From positions 22,221,186 through 22,285,185 of the forward strand of contig CM055901.1 in the NCBI GenBank assembly GCA_029582155.1: a stretch of DNA of 64,000 nucleotides. The letters are read 5' to 3'. Origin of the DNA: Panopea generosa. Taxonomy: Eukaryota > Mollusca > Bivalvia > Adapedonta > Hiatellidae. Under the pieces are notes generated by a model. The model saw only the letters and a list, made by a program, of their open reading frames with translations. It had not been told where the DNA came from and made no database searches. A program made the position numbers and the translations under genes. Within the stretch, counting starts at the first letter, position 1, and each line of letters opens with the position of its first letter. Of the stretch, positions 35,987 through 47,379 are shown one piece after another.

Positions 35987-36711
35987 TGCCTGAAATGTTT
36001 AATAGTGACAAACTTTATATTTGGATTAAAATAGTTGGAACAACTTGTTGTTTTCATTTTCCAAAAATTGCCTATGCATGCATTGTTGATACAACATTCA
36101 ATTGAAAAATCGAAAGGATCAAGTTGACCCAATATTTCACCGATGGGACCATGTATTGTTAATGCTAACACGTACACGCGCGTACCCACGCACACACGAG
36201 TACACACCACGTGTATTAAAAAAATTGATTTCGTTCACCTACGAGGGAATTTTCAGAAGTTTGTGGAATTGCTTTTAATGTGTATAGAATTGCTTGTCTT
36301 ATACAAATCAATATCTTAAAACAATGATTTAATAACGCGTTTTATGCATTCATCATACGTTACCCTTGAAGCCTATATAATTATTATAATGTATATATTA
36401 TTTTTTAAGTTATCAAAAACATACTAGTTTTAGACCATATTAAGAATTGATTCATAAAGAAAATCATGTGTGCACAAAGATCGATACGTCTTTGAATTAA
36501 TAAATAAAAACGATTTCTAACGAAAGAAATATATATGACAACAGACCATATATCTGTTTTAAAGGGATTATATTGGCAAGTTACACAAACACGATGTTAA
36601 TCCAGATTTTTCCTGTATGCAGTGTGCACAAAATAATGGTTATGTATTGACGTATATCCTTTATTTACTTGAAAGTTATCAAATCAACAGTAATTGAATA
36701 TTGGCAAAACT

Positions 36712-36960
36712 TTAATACGTCCCACAATAAAGTATTGCGCAATGTTTACATTGAACTCCGTAAACTTCCCGAACAAAGCCTCGAAAACGAGATCGGGAAC
36801 GAGTCTTCGCGATGTTATCCGATGATTGATCGGAAACCCGAATGCGGTTCGTTGAAAATAGCGATGGAAACAAAAACAAAAACATGGGTTCAGAAACCCA
36901 ATGTTTGTAATAAAGAGGTTATGCAATTAGACTCTTTAGACGCGTATATCTCTAAGTTAT
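36712..36960 (+). CDS. Candidate exon with conserved cysteines, copy 2 (strand uncertain)
   Basis: Counterpart of 28580-28781. The open plus frame includes LENEIGNESSRCYPMIDRKP and QKPNVCNKEVM, and here extends to LDSLDAYISKL and a stop. The 3' end diverges from copy 1 right after 'gttatgcaa'. The frame differs between copies upstream of 'caaaactttaat', so any coding part starts after that point. Function unknown. Confidence 0.3.
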
Positions 36961-37737
36961 AAGTCTATCTTTATGCTTGGCGTGTGTATTTAGGACAGTA
37001 AATTGACGGTAATATGCCAAAATATTCCCTTTAATCAGCTTACAAAGGTAAATTAGTAGCGTAATTTTTGTAAAAACAATTTCAATCATTTCAAGTCGCA
37101 TATTGCTTGATTTGAGACTAAACCACTCCTGTAAAAGCAGATTGTTTCGCTGGATCAAACGAATTGCGAATTTTAAATATGTTCGTGCGGTTTTATGTTC
37201 GCATAAATGTTATAAACAATAATCAATGGTTTCCCGTATACTGGACTATTTCAGACATTTTCCAAGAGTTATCCGATAATTGCCCCTGCGCATTTCGATG
37301 ATATTGGAGATGACTCCAATTACTTCCCTTAGACCGTGATAAAACAAACAGGTATCGTTCCGTTCTGACACTAAGATCAAGTAGGCGTGACGTGTTATAA
37401 GCCCTCGGGATATATCTATTCGTTTTGATAAGCAAGTGTTGGTGATTTTGATGTGTAGTATAAAAAAGAAATTAATGAATTTTACTCAGCAACGCTAAAA
37501 TCATTTAATTAAACTTAATGTGCAAAATTATAACATAGATTAATGATTTTAATTACAAATTTCAATATACTTTGATAAAGTTTATTTTATTATCAGTCAA
37601 CAGATAAAGATTGATTATTTTGTGTTACTGTTATTGATCAGTTTAGTTTAAACTTATTTATTTTACTTCGATTGTGAAACAATTTCTTTCAACTTAGGCA
37701 AATCACGCTTGAAGTCTTCCTGATTAGAACCAGTACT

Positions 37738-37857
37738 AAGCATATGCGGAAAAGTGTCTTGCTAAAGGACACCACACATAGCCTTGGCGGAGGATCGAAC
37801 CCACGACCCCCAGATCATGGGTTCGGTGCTCTACAACTTGACCTCGCGCTCCACACG
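37738..37857 (-). repeat. tRNA-derived SINE with 'gtgtcctttagcaagacac' body
   Basis: On the minus strand a tRNA-like head (GGAGCGCGAGGTCAAG, B box GGGTTCGATCC) is followed by GTGTCCTTTAGCAAGACAC, a body motif typical of widespread invertebrate SINEs. The 3' end is truncated. Confidence 0.8.
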
Positions 37858-37914
37858 AATTTATCACGGTTATAAGATTATATAAACTTATATTTGAAGA
37901 GACAGAATGATAAT

Positions 37915-38030
37915 AAAATATAATGTCGTAAATCAATCATCACAGAAACTGGTGCCGTCAGGGATTCGAATTCACGACCCGAGGGTCGATAGTCGGACGC
38001 ATTACTGTCTGAGTTAACGGGACAAGTGCT
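37915..38030 (-). repeat. Truncated S1-family SINE
   Basis: Minus-strand head GCACTTGTCCCGTTAACTC with B box GAATTCGAATCCC, then GATTGATTTACGACATTA. It matches the first third of the 12.4-12.7 kb element. Confidence 0.8.
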
Positions 38031-38260
38031 ATGATTTTCAAATGCTATTTTAAACTACATGTTGATATTTTTTAAAATATAATTATTATGGTTGTTTGAA
38101 ATAGACATCTTTATATTAACGCATGCGTTTTTAATAAAGCCTAAAACGGTATTTGACCAAAATCCATTTTTAACAATTTCTTTAAAGTACCTCGTGTTAT
38201 AATACCATAAGATAATATTGTTACAACAGATTAATATTTTTCGCATACCACTTTGATATA

Positions 38261-38494
38261 CAGTAGAACTTCGTTGGCTCGAACACGGATGGCTTGAACA
38301 CCACGCATGACTCGAACCACTTATCTGGTCCCGGTCAAAATACTATTTAAATTATATTATTCTACCTCCGATGGCTAGAACACCGAGTCGAACTAGAAAT
38401 TAGGTCCAGCCAACATATTTACCTGTATTATGACACTCTGCGTTCGAACTATTTTGTTCAGTCCCGTCGGGTTCGATCCATCGAAGTTCTACTG
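38261..38494. mobile_element. Tc1/mariner-type (Tigger-like) MITE, TA target duplication
   Basis: The ends are CAGTAGAACTTCG at 38261 and its complement CGAAGTTCTACTG ending 38494, flanked by TA at 38259-38260 and 38495-38496. A 234-bp element without a frame. CAGT-starting TIRs and a TA duplication fit pogo/Tigger MITEs. It is nested in the 3.64 kb insertion. Confidence 0.88.
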
Positions 38495-41400
38495 TATTCA
38501 TCTTTATATACTTGGAATAAGTTCTATCATTCCGATTTCATTCAACCATTTACAAGAGTTATGCACTTTTTTTCAACACAGGAACATAAATAATCGTAGC
38601 ATATGCTATGGTAATGTAACTTTACATAATAAGTATATATATTTTCAGAAATAGTTTTAAGTGAAAATTGCAGCGTATTTTTAATAAGCTAATCAATGTG
38701 AATAACTGATGTATTACGCAGCAGTTTTACAAATCTCTTTGCTTTGATTTGTAATACCGCTATTATCTAAAGCTTTATATTCCTTCTAATGTTTCATGTT
38801 TAACAAAGTAAACACTAAAACATGCACAAAATATTTCTTACAGATCATGTCATGTTATTACTCTATTGAAACACGCGATATGTTTTAAAATAGATATTTA
38901 ACAATACAATGTGCAAAGTCACTCATATCAATATCAAGACTTCCCTAACTGCAGTAAAGTACAAGGTTAATGTGACATACACAAACGCTTTGCATAACAA
39001 TACAATGTGTCCGGGAGGTGTTTTATCCGTCACCCTTGAAATATAATTACTCAATTACATTCTAGAAGATTATATTATAACCCCCAATAAAATTACAAGT
39101 TTTGCCTCCGGGGCAGGGGTAGGGAGTAATTAAGTTAATAAATGGCACTGGCTTATCGCATTGTTTGCTCTGTATTTTTTGTACAAGGATTATTAGATTT
39201 GAATATTATTTCACCGTTAAATTTAAATATTCTGTAATATTTATAAACATTTGACAATGGATTATCTTAACTAACTTGTTTTAAAAGTGAATTACATGAT
39301 ATCTATGCGATTAATTAGAAAAGAAAATAAACATGCACTAAATGAAACATGTTTGCAGTTAAAATATTTATTTTGGATTATCAAACTTTAGGAAGTATTC
39401 CCAGTACCATTATATTTCTTTAAAAAATTATATTTTCGTACTGCAAAACACCATTCATTTCATAGGTATTATCTTTCTTTTCGTCTCATCTACACATCAT
39501 ATAACAAAACATAAACTATACATGAACGTTTAAACTTGTGCATAGTCATTCTAAAAGAATTATAAGAGATATTTTAAAACATAAATTATGAATATTAATA
39601 CAAAGCACATTTTTTGACATGATAAAGCTCCATGTAAAGTACTGCTAATCTTTATACTAAAATCTGCAATAAACTAAGTTAAAAAGATGAAGAAGAAAAA
39701 GAGCACTATTGCACATATTTAAAAATATCTTTAAAAAAAACGATTATCGTTTTTGATCAGATCATTTGAGAACTGATTAGCAATATGTTTATATATGTGG
39801 AGATTTTTTTTAATTGAGTAATTCAAAACAATGATATGCTAATTATGCTGTTTTAACATTATTATCAACCAATTACATTATTTAATCTCTTTATTCAATT
39901 AACATGCCTTGAGTAATGTATTATTGTTATCTAATCACTGGTTTTGATATTTAAGAATCAAGTAATATAAATCAATTGAATATTCCAATTATACATACTC
40001 TTTAATCAATTTAATCAAAGTCCACTGAATTATTTCAAAACAAAGACATTAAAACATAAATTTGTGCGAAAAATATAAACCATTAAATAATGTTTTAGAT
40101 ACAAAAGCAATGTACTTGAATTTGAAGTTTTTTGAAGGTTCTTTAGTTAAAATGAAAAATGAAATTTAAAAAAATCTATGCTTTAGACTATAAATAGAAT
40201 ACATAATAAACACACACACATTAAACTTCACATAACTTGCAATATCAACATGTGTTTATAAATATTTCGATGCTGAAAAACATCTGCATTGCATATAGCC
40301 GGCTGATATAGCGACATACATGCTGTATTTAATTGGGTACAATAATACGCTGTACATTAGGCACACAGAAAATAAATCCGAATGACATTTTATCTCATTT
40401 TCAAATCAAAATGGAAGCAAGATGCAATTATCATATTTTTTATATCTATATATCATCGTAAAGAAAATTTTATTTGCAATAAACGTATACGTTGTAATAG
40501 GTTGGCAAATGATCACAACTAAGGTTTATAAGACCTTAAAAATGACCGAAAACGTGTTTTGAGTAATTTTTATATAGAACATATAAGGACCATATATATG
40601 CTGTTATAAAACTAAAAAAGGAAGCAAGAAAACGTTAACATATTTTAATTTTTATTTTATCATAATAAAAGTTGTATTTTTAACTAAATGACCAGACGCT
40701 GTAATAGGTTGGTAATTTAATATTGAAACAATTATAACGATATAATTAAATTTCTCCTATATGTTTCTATGTAAACCAAATATCACGGTTTAGCCAGGTA
40801 AGTGATAAAAACGGTCGATATCAAGGGGGATAACTTTTCTCGATAATCCAGTGAAATGTCTGAAATAGTCCCACATGCAGAGTCATTCTGCTTTTTTCGT
40901 TTTATAAGTTGGTTTCCGTAAAAAATTACACACCATGCAAATCGATATGTTATATATAGTTGTACTTCAAAATACTTGATCAATGATGCTGAAAATACTT
41001 ATACATACAGAAAGGGACCCGGTCTCCTAGTTCATTTGCACATCAAAGTTAGCGTACACAGAGCCAGATACGTCTCAGTCATTTATTAGCTTTGTTATGT
41101 TCGTTATCAATTATTGTCTGACGAAAATGGTACTCTCCATAGACAGAAATAAAAAAGATACTTGTTTATGTACTTTTTCCTTATTTTCACATCTTTTGGC
41201 CATGTGTAAACGATACCTATAGATGTACAAAGCATGTCACAGTGCCTCTATGTGGTGCATATCATTTCTCCGTAAGATAACAAATATATATACATTATAT
41301 ACTCTTAATTGGAAATCAAATACTTTTAATTGTGTACGCATAATACATAACATTATCTTATTTAATTAGATTTTTATGGTAACTAAACTCCAACTTATTA

Positions 41401-43674
41401 AAATGCTTGCTATTTCAACAGTATCAGTGTCATCATATTCTGACATAGGTTACATTTATACGAGTCGTTTTTCAAGTCACATCTGCTTGGGTAATATAGT
41501 ACATTATATGCATATCTGGTGGGTATCGAATATTAGGGTAGCATCGTGTTTCAAGACATATTCAACTTTTATATACTAACTGTTGACAATTTTATCATTT
41601 GTATTTCCATGTTTTAAACGAATGATCAATTTCAAACATTTTAATTGACTAATTAGTCCGAAAATGTTGTTTTTTTATATTTTCATTGATACTTAAGTAA
41701 TTGCTTATAAAGGAGAAAAAGCACACTCCCCAATTTGTCGTCTTGATATCAGCTTCTTAAAGCACTGGATTTCTAAATAATTGTTTTAAACACAACAAAT
41801 ATACAACAATATAATAACTAAACACAATATAAATAAACAAATGAAGTAACTTACAAGAAATTCAGAATCAACGTATCTTGATGAATAACTGGAAAGTATT
41901 CAAGTAATAATTTGTACTCCAATGTTTAACTTTATACTCCACTTTAAACTTTGGCAATACTTAAAGAATCAAAATGGGAACACAATGTTTGACCAGCAGC
42001 CTGAAGAAAGTGCTCGCCAATTAAACAGTGTCCAATGTCATTTGATTTTTACAGCCTGCACCAGGTTTAGATTGACATATTGTTGCTGGCGTTTCAAAAC
42101 CACTCATAAACAGTGAACATGTACGAGGAAGTTGTTTGTTAATGGCGGACAGTTTTAGGCAGAGTTTCAATTTCATAGCTGAACATTTACTAAAGGTTCA
42201 TTTTGCACCTTCCTGAATATGATCTATAAATACGAATACAAAAAAACACAAAAAAACGCACGCAGCTTTTGACAATAACTAGTGATTTGTACAATGTATA
42301 ATTTAAGTAATATAAGTATAAGTTGATGTTTATGAAACTTGTTACTTCACATAAATGAGTTTCCAAATGCAGAATAAGGTATTTACTAGATTGTCCTTTA
42401 CATAATTTCTAATTACAATAATTTGAATGGTGATCCTTTAGATATAAATGTTGTATTAGTATGAATGTGTTCATTAATCTGATAATTCAACGTGAAAACA
42501 TTCTTAACGTTTGTATTCTATGTATGTCTATGTAGGAATCAAGCGATCAACACTATGCCATTTCTAAATCAGCCAATCATAAAAGATAATTTGAGACTGG
42601 ATGGTACAATGATTATTAGAACGGAGTCAGAAACTTGATAGAAGATTATACTTCTGTAAAGTTAAATGACATTCTGTTCGATTTGCTATAAAGCCATCAA
42701 CAATAGATCTTTATAAAAAAGAGGTTTGTTTTACATAGTATGGTAAGAAGTGGTAGCTGAACAGCAGTTCAGTCAAGTCACACTTCTTAGGAGCAGCAAA
42801 CATACGGAACGAAAAAAAAAACAATTAGTGGAAATTGCCTTGGAACAGACATTGTCGCAATTGACTGGTGCTACATGTAATCAATCTCGTCCCTCTCGTA
42901 AACCGAGACGATTAAAGTGTTGTCCTGTCAGACGTTATCTGCATGTTTTGTTTTATTCGTTTGTATGCATGAGTTATGTGTCGTTTGCTAACGTATTTCA
43001 GCTACTAGTATAACGATAGTTAGCGCACCAAATCATCAAGCTCAGGACCCCCTGGATTGACAGTTAGACGTGTAATGCGTTTATGTCAAATATGACTAAA
43101 ATGTTATTGTTTTTACATATTTTTTATTTTATCAATGTGATAGAATAGTATAAAGCAAATATCAATTCGTATTTTACCGATTTATCAAATCTAGCTATTG
43201 ACATCGTGACGCCTATGTAACACTATCTATAAAATTTTAAGGTTTGGGTATTAATATATAGTCTGTAACATTGGCAAATGGTTGTTCATTCTTAATGTCC
43301 CTTTAAACATACATAAACAGCACTAGGTGTTGTAGTATGAACATAAGGTTATGCCTTGAAAGCAGCCATACAACAGTAATTTAAGAATCAGTACTGCCAC
43401 TTACAACACTAGGTATATGTCTTGAATGACGGTGTTTATTTGCCACCGTCCAACATGTACTGTTTTCGACAGACGTATTTTTGTAGGTTTATGTGTATAA
43501 ATATTATGTATCGCGATATGTTCAGGTAAATAGATACAACATGGCAAATACTATAGCTGTTTAAATTATACGGAGTGTAATATTCATCTTAAAAATACAG
43601 TGACTGATAAGTAGACTTTATGGAAAAGTGTTTGTAAAAAAAAAACAATAATAAACTTCGAAGAATAGCACTGG

Positions 43675-43974
43675 TTATTACGAATCAACGCAAACGATGA
43701 TTGCTTCCGGTTTCGAAGGGTCCACAATAAACTATCTCCTGGAACAGTCTGGCTAACTGCATTAGAGAATCCGTCTTCCATCGAGTCCATGACATTCTTA
43801 GCCAAATTATGTTGTGCACCAAAATCAAACCAAACAAAGAACTGTTTAACATGCGAGGCACACTATACAGATGAACTGTTTCATAAAGTTTTTGATTGTA
43901 GCAGTAATAAACATCAATCCACGCGGCTAGAGTACTTGAACTCTCTCAATATTCAGTTTCCTAGTGATTAATGC
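43675..43974 (+). pseudogene. LINE ORF2 C-terminal fragment with CCHC knuckle
   Basis: An open plus frame of about 95 codons ends at TAA 43972. It includes CLTCEAHYTDELFHKVFDC, a C-x2-C-x9-H-x4-C knuckle of the kind that closes many non-LTR reverse transcriptase proteins. The upstream part is missing (5' truncation). The clade cannot be told from this piece. Confidence 0.65.
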
Positions 43975-43979
43975 TCATT

Positions 43980-45285
43980 TCTACGGAACAGTACCAATTC
44001 TTGATTGAATATGTAGATATACTTTTATCTTCACTGTTAACATTAAAGCAAATCTCAGAATTTATGACTTTTAATGCTGCTTTCTTGAGATCAATATACG
44101 CTTGCTTATAAATGCATGTCTATATGATTTACATTTAGAGACTGATATTAAAATGAATTAAGACCTGAAACAAGATATACACACTTTTAACATTTTCATG
44201 TTTCGTTTCGGTGAAATAACCTAAATGTGCATATAAATCATTCAAACTATAGTCCTACAACAAGACAACAGATTTAAATAATTTACTTTAATTTACGAAT
44301 AAAGACAGTTATTTATGTCTACATCGATGATAAAACCATTGACTTTGTAAATATTAACTATTATTTTGTAATTCACAATGTGATCATTGTATTTATATTG
44401 TAATTTTATTTGAATAAAATCCAAATGTTTGTAAAATCTCCAGAAATGGGGGATTACAGTTGATAATAATAATCTTAACAATACAGTGACTGATAAGAAG
44501 ACTTTATGCGCTGAATATTCCGTATATTGGCGTATTCAGTCAAAGATTTATCGGCTTTTGCAAATACGAATTGTGTCGCATGTGTTCATTTCAGTTACGA
44601 GAAGATCAATCGTTCTATTGGTAAATAAAAATATTTACGTTTGAAAAAATGTCGGGTAAACCAATTCTGCAGAAAACATGGGTTTAAGATAGTTTGCGGT
44701 GTTCCTATCGGATATCTTTGGCGTAAATTATCAACAATATGTATCCTTGTACTCTGAAGTCTCAGCTTTCATTTTAGTGTTGTTTTTATAATTGAGAACC
44801 TCAGTTCCTTGTCAACAGCGATCCATAGCGGTACGTATTTTTCGGACTAATTTTGCCGTATTTCTCTTATAAAATAATCAATACTAATTCAAAAACTGTT
44901 TTGATCACATTTTAAAATAATTTATTCTATTTTCTGTAATAAGACTATAACTGTAATACAAAGAAAAAAAATACAATTATTATTACCTTTACATCGAATC
45001 ATTACGACGGCTTTGATTTAAACGCAGGTTTAAAAACAAAAAGAATTCGAGCGTGATTTGTCTAAGTTGTAAGAACTTGTTTCACAATCGAAGTAAAATA
45101 AATAAGTTTAAAAAAAAAGAATTATAGTACAGTTTCTGGTTCTTGAAATTACATAATTCTAGAATTAAGCTTCATTCATTGTACTATAAAATGACCGAAA
45201 TAAACTTATTCCGTGTTCACGTTTTTTTTTTTATATAAATTTGAATTTAAATTAACATACAGCACTTAAAAATTCACGACCTATG
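43980..45285. other. Non-coding, no recognised gene
   Basis: AT-rich DNA after the LINE fragment. About 50 bp at 45063-45113 (TTTCACAATCGAAGTAAAAT) are an inverted match to 37645-37697 inside the 3.64 kb insertion, which hints at a related element remnant. Nothing else recognised. Confidence 0.4.
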
Positions 45286-45289
45286 CTTA

Positions 45290-46620
45290 GTAATTTGTAA
45301 ATAATGTAAATATTTTTTGCTGTTGATGTGTTATTTCAAGTAATTCCGATTCGAATGGCTGGAGAAGTTATTGAGCGGATTGTCTTATACATTCTTTCAA
45401 ATTAAACTAATTTAAATGATGATCTTTTAAATATAATGTTTGCATGAGTTAGTAAGTGTGCCTGTCAATCTGATATTTTTACTTGTAATCGTGCTTTGTA
45501 TTCTATTTATGGACAGTTTTGAAACAAAACGGCCGGTAATGAAATAATCATCACCAAGTCTTTAATGAAACAAGCCAATCATGAAAGACATACTGGTCAT
45601 AATGAGTATTGATTCAAAACCACAAACTTGGTAGAGAACCATATGAGTTTATAAAGCGATCCACACGAATGGGTCTGTTTGACAGTGTATGGTGCGTACT
45701 GGCAGTTAAGCAGTAGTTTAGTCAAATCACACTGCTAACGAGCTACAAACATACGGAAAGAAAATACAGTTAGGGTTAGACCTGGAACAGAAGACTTTCA
45801 AAATTGACACTAATCTTATAAACAGGTGCTTACTAATCTCGTCTCCTCGTAAAATAAGACGCTCTAAGTGTTTTACTGTCAGACGTAATCGGCATATTTT
45901 GTTTTGTTCGCTTGTTTACATGAGATATGTGCCTTATTTCAACAGTATGTTTGCTAGCTAATAATAAATACAGATTTTCTTTGCAAATCACTCACTACTT
46001 CTTCCAAATATTTGTTGAGTGAAGGGAGAGCCACGGCCGTATGACAAAGTTCATGGCCAGTCGTCGCAAAGCAGTGGACTGTCAGAGATTCAAACACACC
46101 ACTTCTATGTTAATACGACTAAATATTATGGCAATGTGCTCATATCTTTCTTTATTTTACCGAATTGCTAGAATAAGATAAGGCACATAACAATTCGTAC
46201 TTTTTCGAATATATCTATGTATTGATGCCGTAACACCACCAGAATATTTTAAAGATCTAACATCGGCAAATGGTTATACTGCCGTAAATGTAAACTTTAC
46301 TTTCATATGTGAACATAGTAAACTTAATTTAAGGGTAGCTCTTGTCCCTTTAAAAATACATTAACAAGTCTATTATTTTTTTATTTTATAACAAAACAAC
46401 AGATTAATACATTATAACCAACCATGCAGCAATTAGTTTATAACCAATAAGCAGTATAAACGTTGCTGCCATATACAGCATATATCCTGAATTCAGATCG
46501 AAACCAATTTCACTGTTTATGTTTTCCACCGAGACGGTTTTCGCTTTCAAAGTTTCGAAGTAATACGGTGTTTGTCCAACATGCACTGTTTGTTTTCAGA
46601 CAGAAACATTTTTAAATGAT
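45290..46620 (+). repeat. Older diverged copy of the duplication's right part
   Basis: Ordered matches to 42.3-43.5 and 31.5-32.0 kb: AAGTTATTGAGCGGATTGTC, CAAGCCAATCATGAAAGAC, CAGTTTAGTCAAATCACAC, GGCAAATGGTTATAC and GTCCAACATGCACTG. This is the fourth and most diverged unit, showing an older tandem series beneath the recent duplication. Confidence 0.7.
46404..46586 (-). CDS. Possible small membrane protein exon, unknown
   Basis: A 60-codon open frame with a hydrophobic C-terminal segment (AATFILLIGYKLIAAWLVIM) preceded by a polar stretch (VENINSEIGFDLNSG). It lies inside the diverged unit but is absent from the homologous stretch at about 43.45 kb. No family is recognised and no confident splice sites were found. 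It could be a relic or chance. Confidence 0.2.
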   Translation of the reverse strand: MHVGQTPYYFETLKAKTVSVENINSEIGFDLNSGYMLYMAATFILLIGYKLIAAWLVIMY

Positions 46621-47379
46621 CGTTAAGGTGATGTTAATTATGTAACAATCACAGTCATGATAAAGTAGGCCATGTATATTGCTAAAGCATATTTTTATTA
46701 AAACTTGAAATCACGGTAGTTTTGAACATATAAAGACAAACTTATACAAATAACAAAAAAGTTGCTTCCTTGCAATTGTTTCAATCACACCAATAACACC
46801 TGCTAGAAATAATGTATGTGTTACGCGTTTTGTCACACACGACCACGAATATGCGAAATATGATGCTTTTTAACCGTTTACAAGAGTTGTGTCCCATTCC
46901 ATGTGTATTCGGGTATTCTTATTTCTATTTCCATTTCCATACGATGAAATGCAAATAAATCGAAATAGCCGCGAGTCGCCTTCAGACATGACAAGACGAA
47001 CTTTTTTTATCAGTTTGAGTCACCATTTGGCGCTCATTTATTTTCCCCGTAATAGGTGTATGGGGTCGGGGAAGACATCATACAAATATAATTATCAATA
47101 ATATACGAATCAATACAAACTTACTCTCTCTTTCTGCCTTTCTCTCTAACAATATTGTCAGGATTAAAATTATATATCATGAATTTTATGGGGGTGGGAA
47201 ATATATCTTTTAACCATATTTTTTTGCGAGAAAAAAACCTAAAAAACCACTACAAAATATACAAAAGACAAAAAAAAAGGCAAATAAAGCTTCAATTATT
47301 TTATGATCTGGATTGTTTCTCCCCTGCCAGGGCCAAAAACTATAATTAATTGTATAATGATTTCTTTTTTTAATTCTGA

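Larger units (their letters stand above)
37233..40874. mobile_element. 3.64 kb insertion with terminal inverted repeats
   Basis: Present only in duplication copy 2; the empty site is seen in copy 1 at about 29071. Near its left end is GGACTATTTCAGACATTT (about 37243) and near its right end the exact complement (ending about 40868); looser matches extend inward (AAGAGTTATCC against AAAAGTTATCC). No target duplication beyond a base is visible and no transposase frame was found; the inside is AT-rich with older SINE and MITE insertions. A large non-autonomous DNA transposon is the best reading; precise loss from copy 1 is the alternative. Confidence 0.6.
32331..43180 (+). repeat. Segmental duplication, copy 2
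   Basis: Direct repeat of 24255-31045. It is collinear except for a 3.64 kb insertion (37233-40874), about 365 bp at 42058-42422 that is absent from copy 1 but resembles the 31.38 kb unit, and small indels. It carries the second peptide gene and the intact S1 SINE. Confidence 0.95.

Noticed and set aside
24255-43180. Long terminal repeats of a single retroelement
   Set aside because: The repeated segments are 6.8 kb long, carry genes and SINEs, and enclose no retroelement coding region; they are a segmental duplication.
43584-43805. 73-aa minus-strand frame
   Set aside because: It is antisense to the LINE C-terminal fragment, whose plus frame has the CCHC motif.
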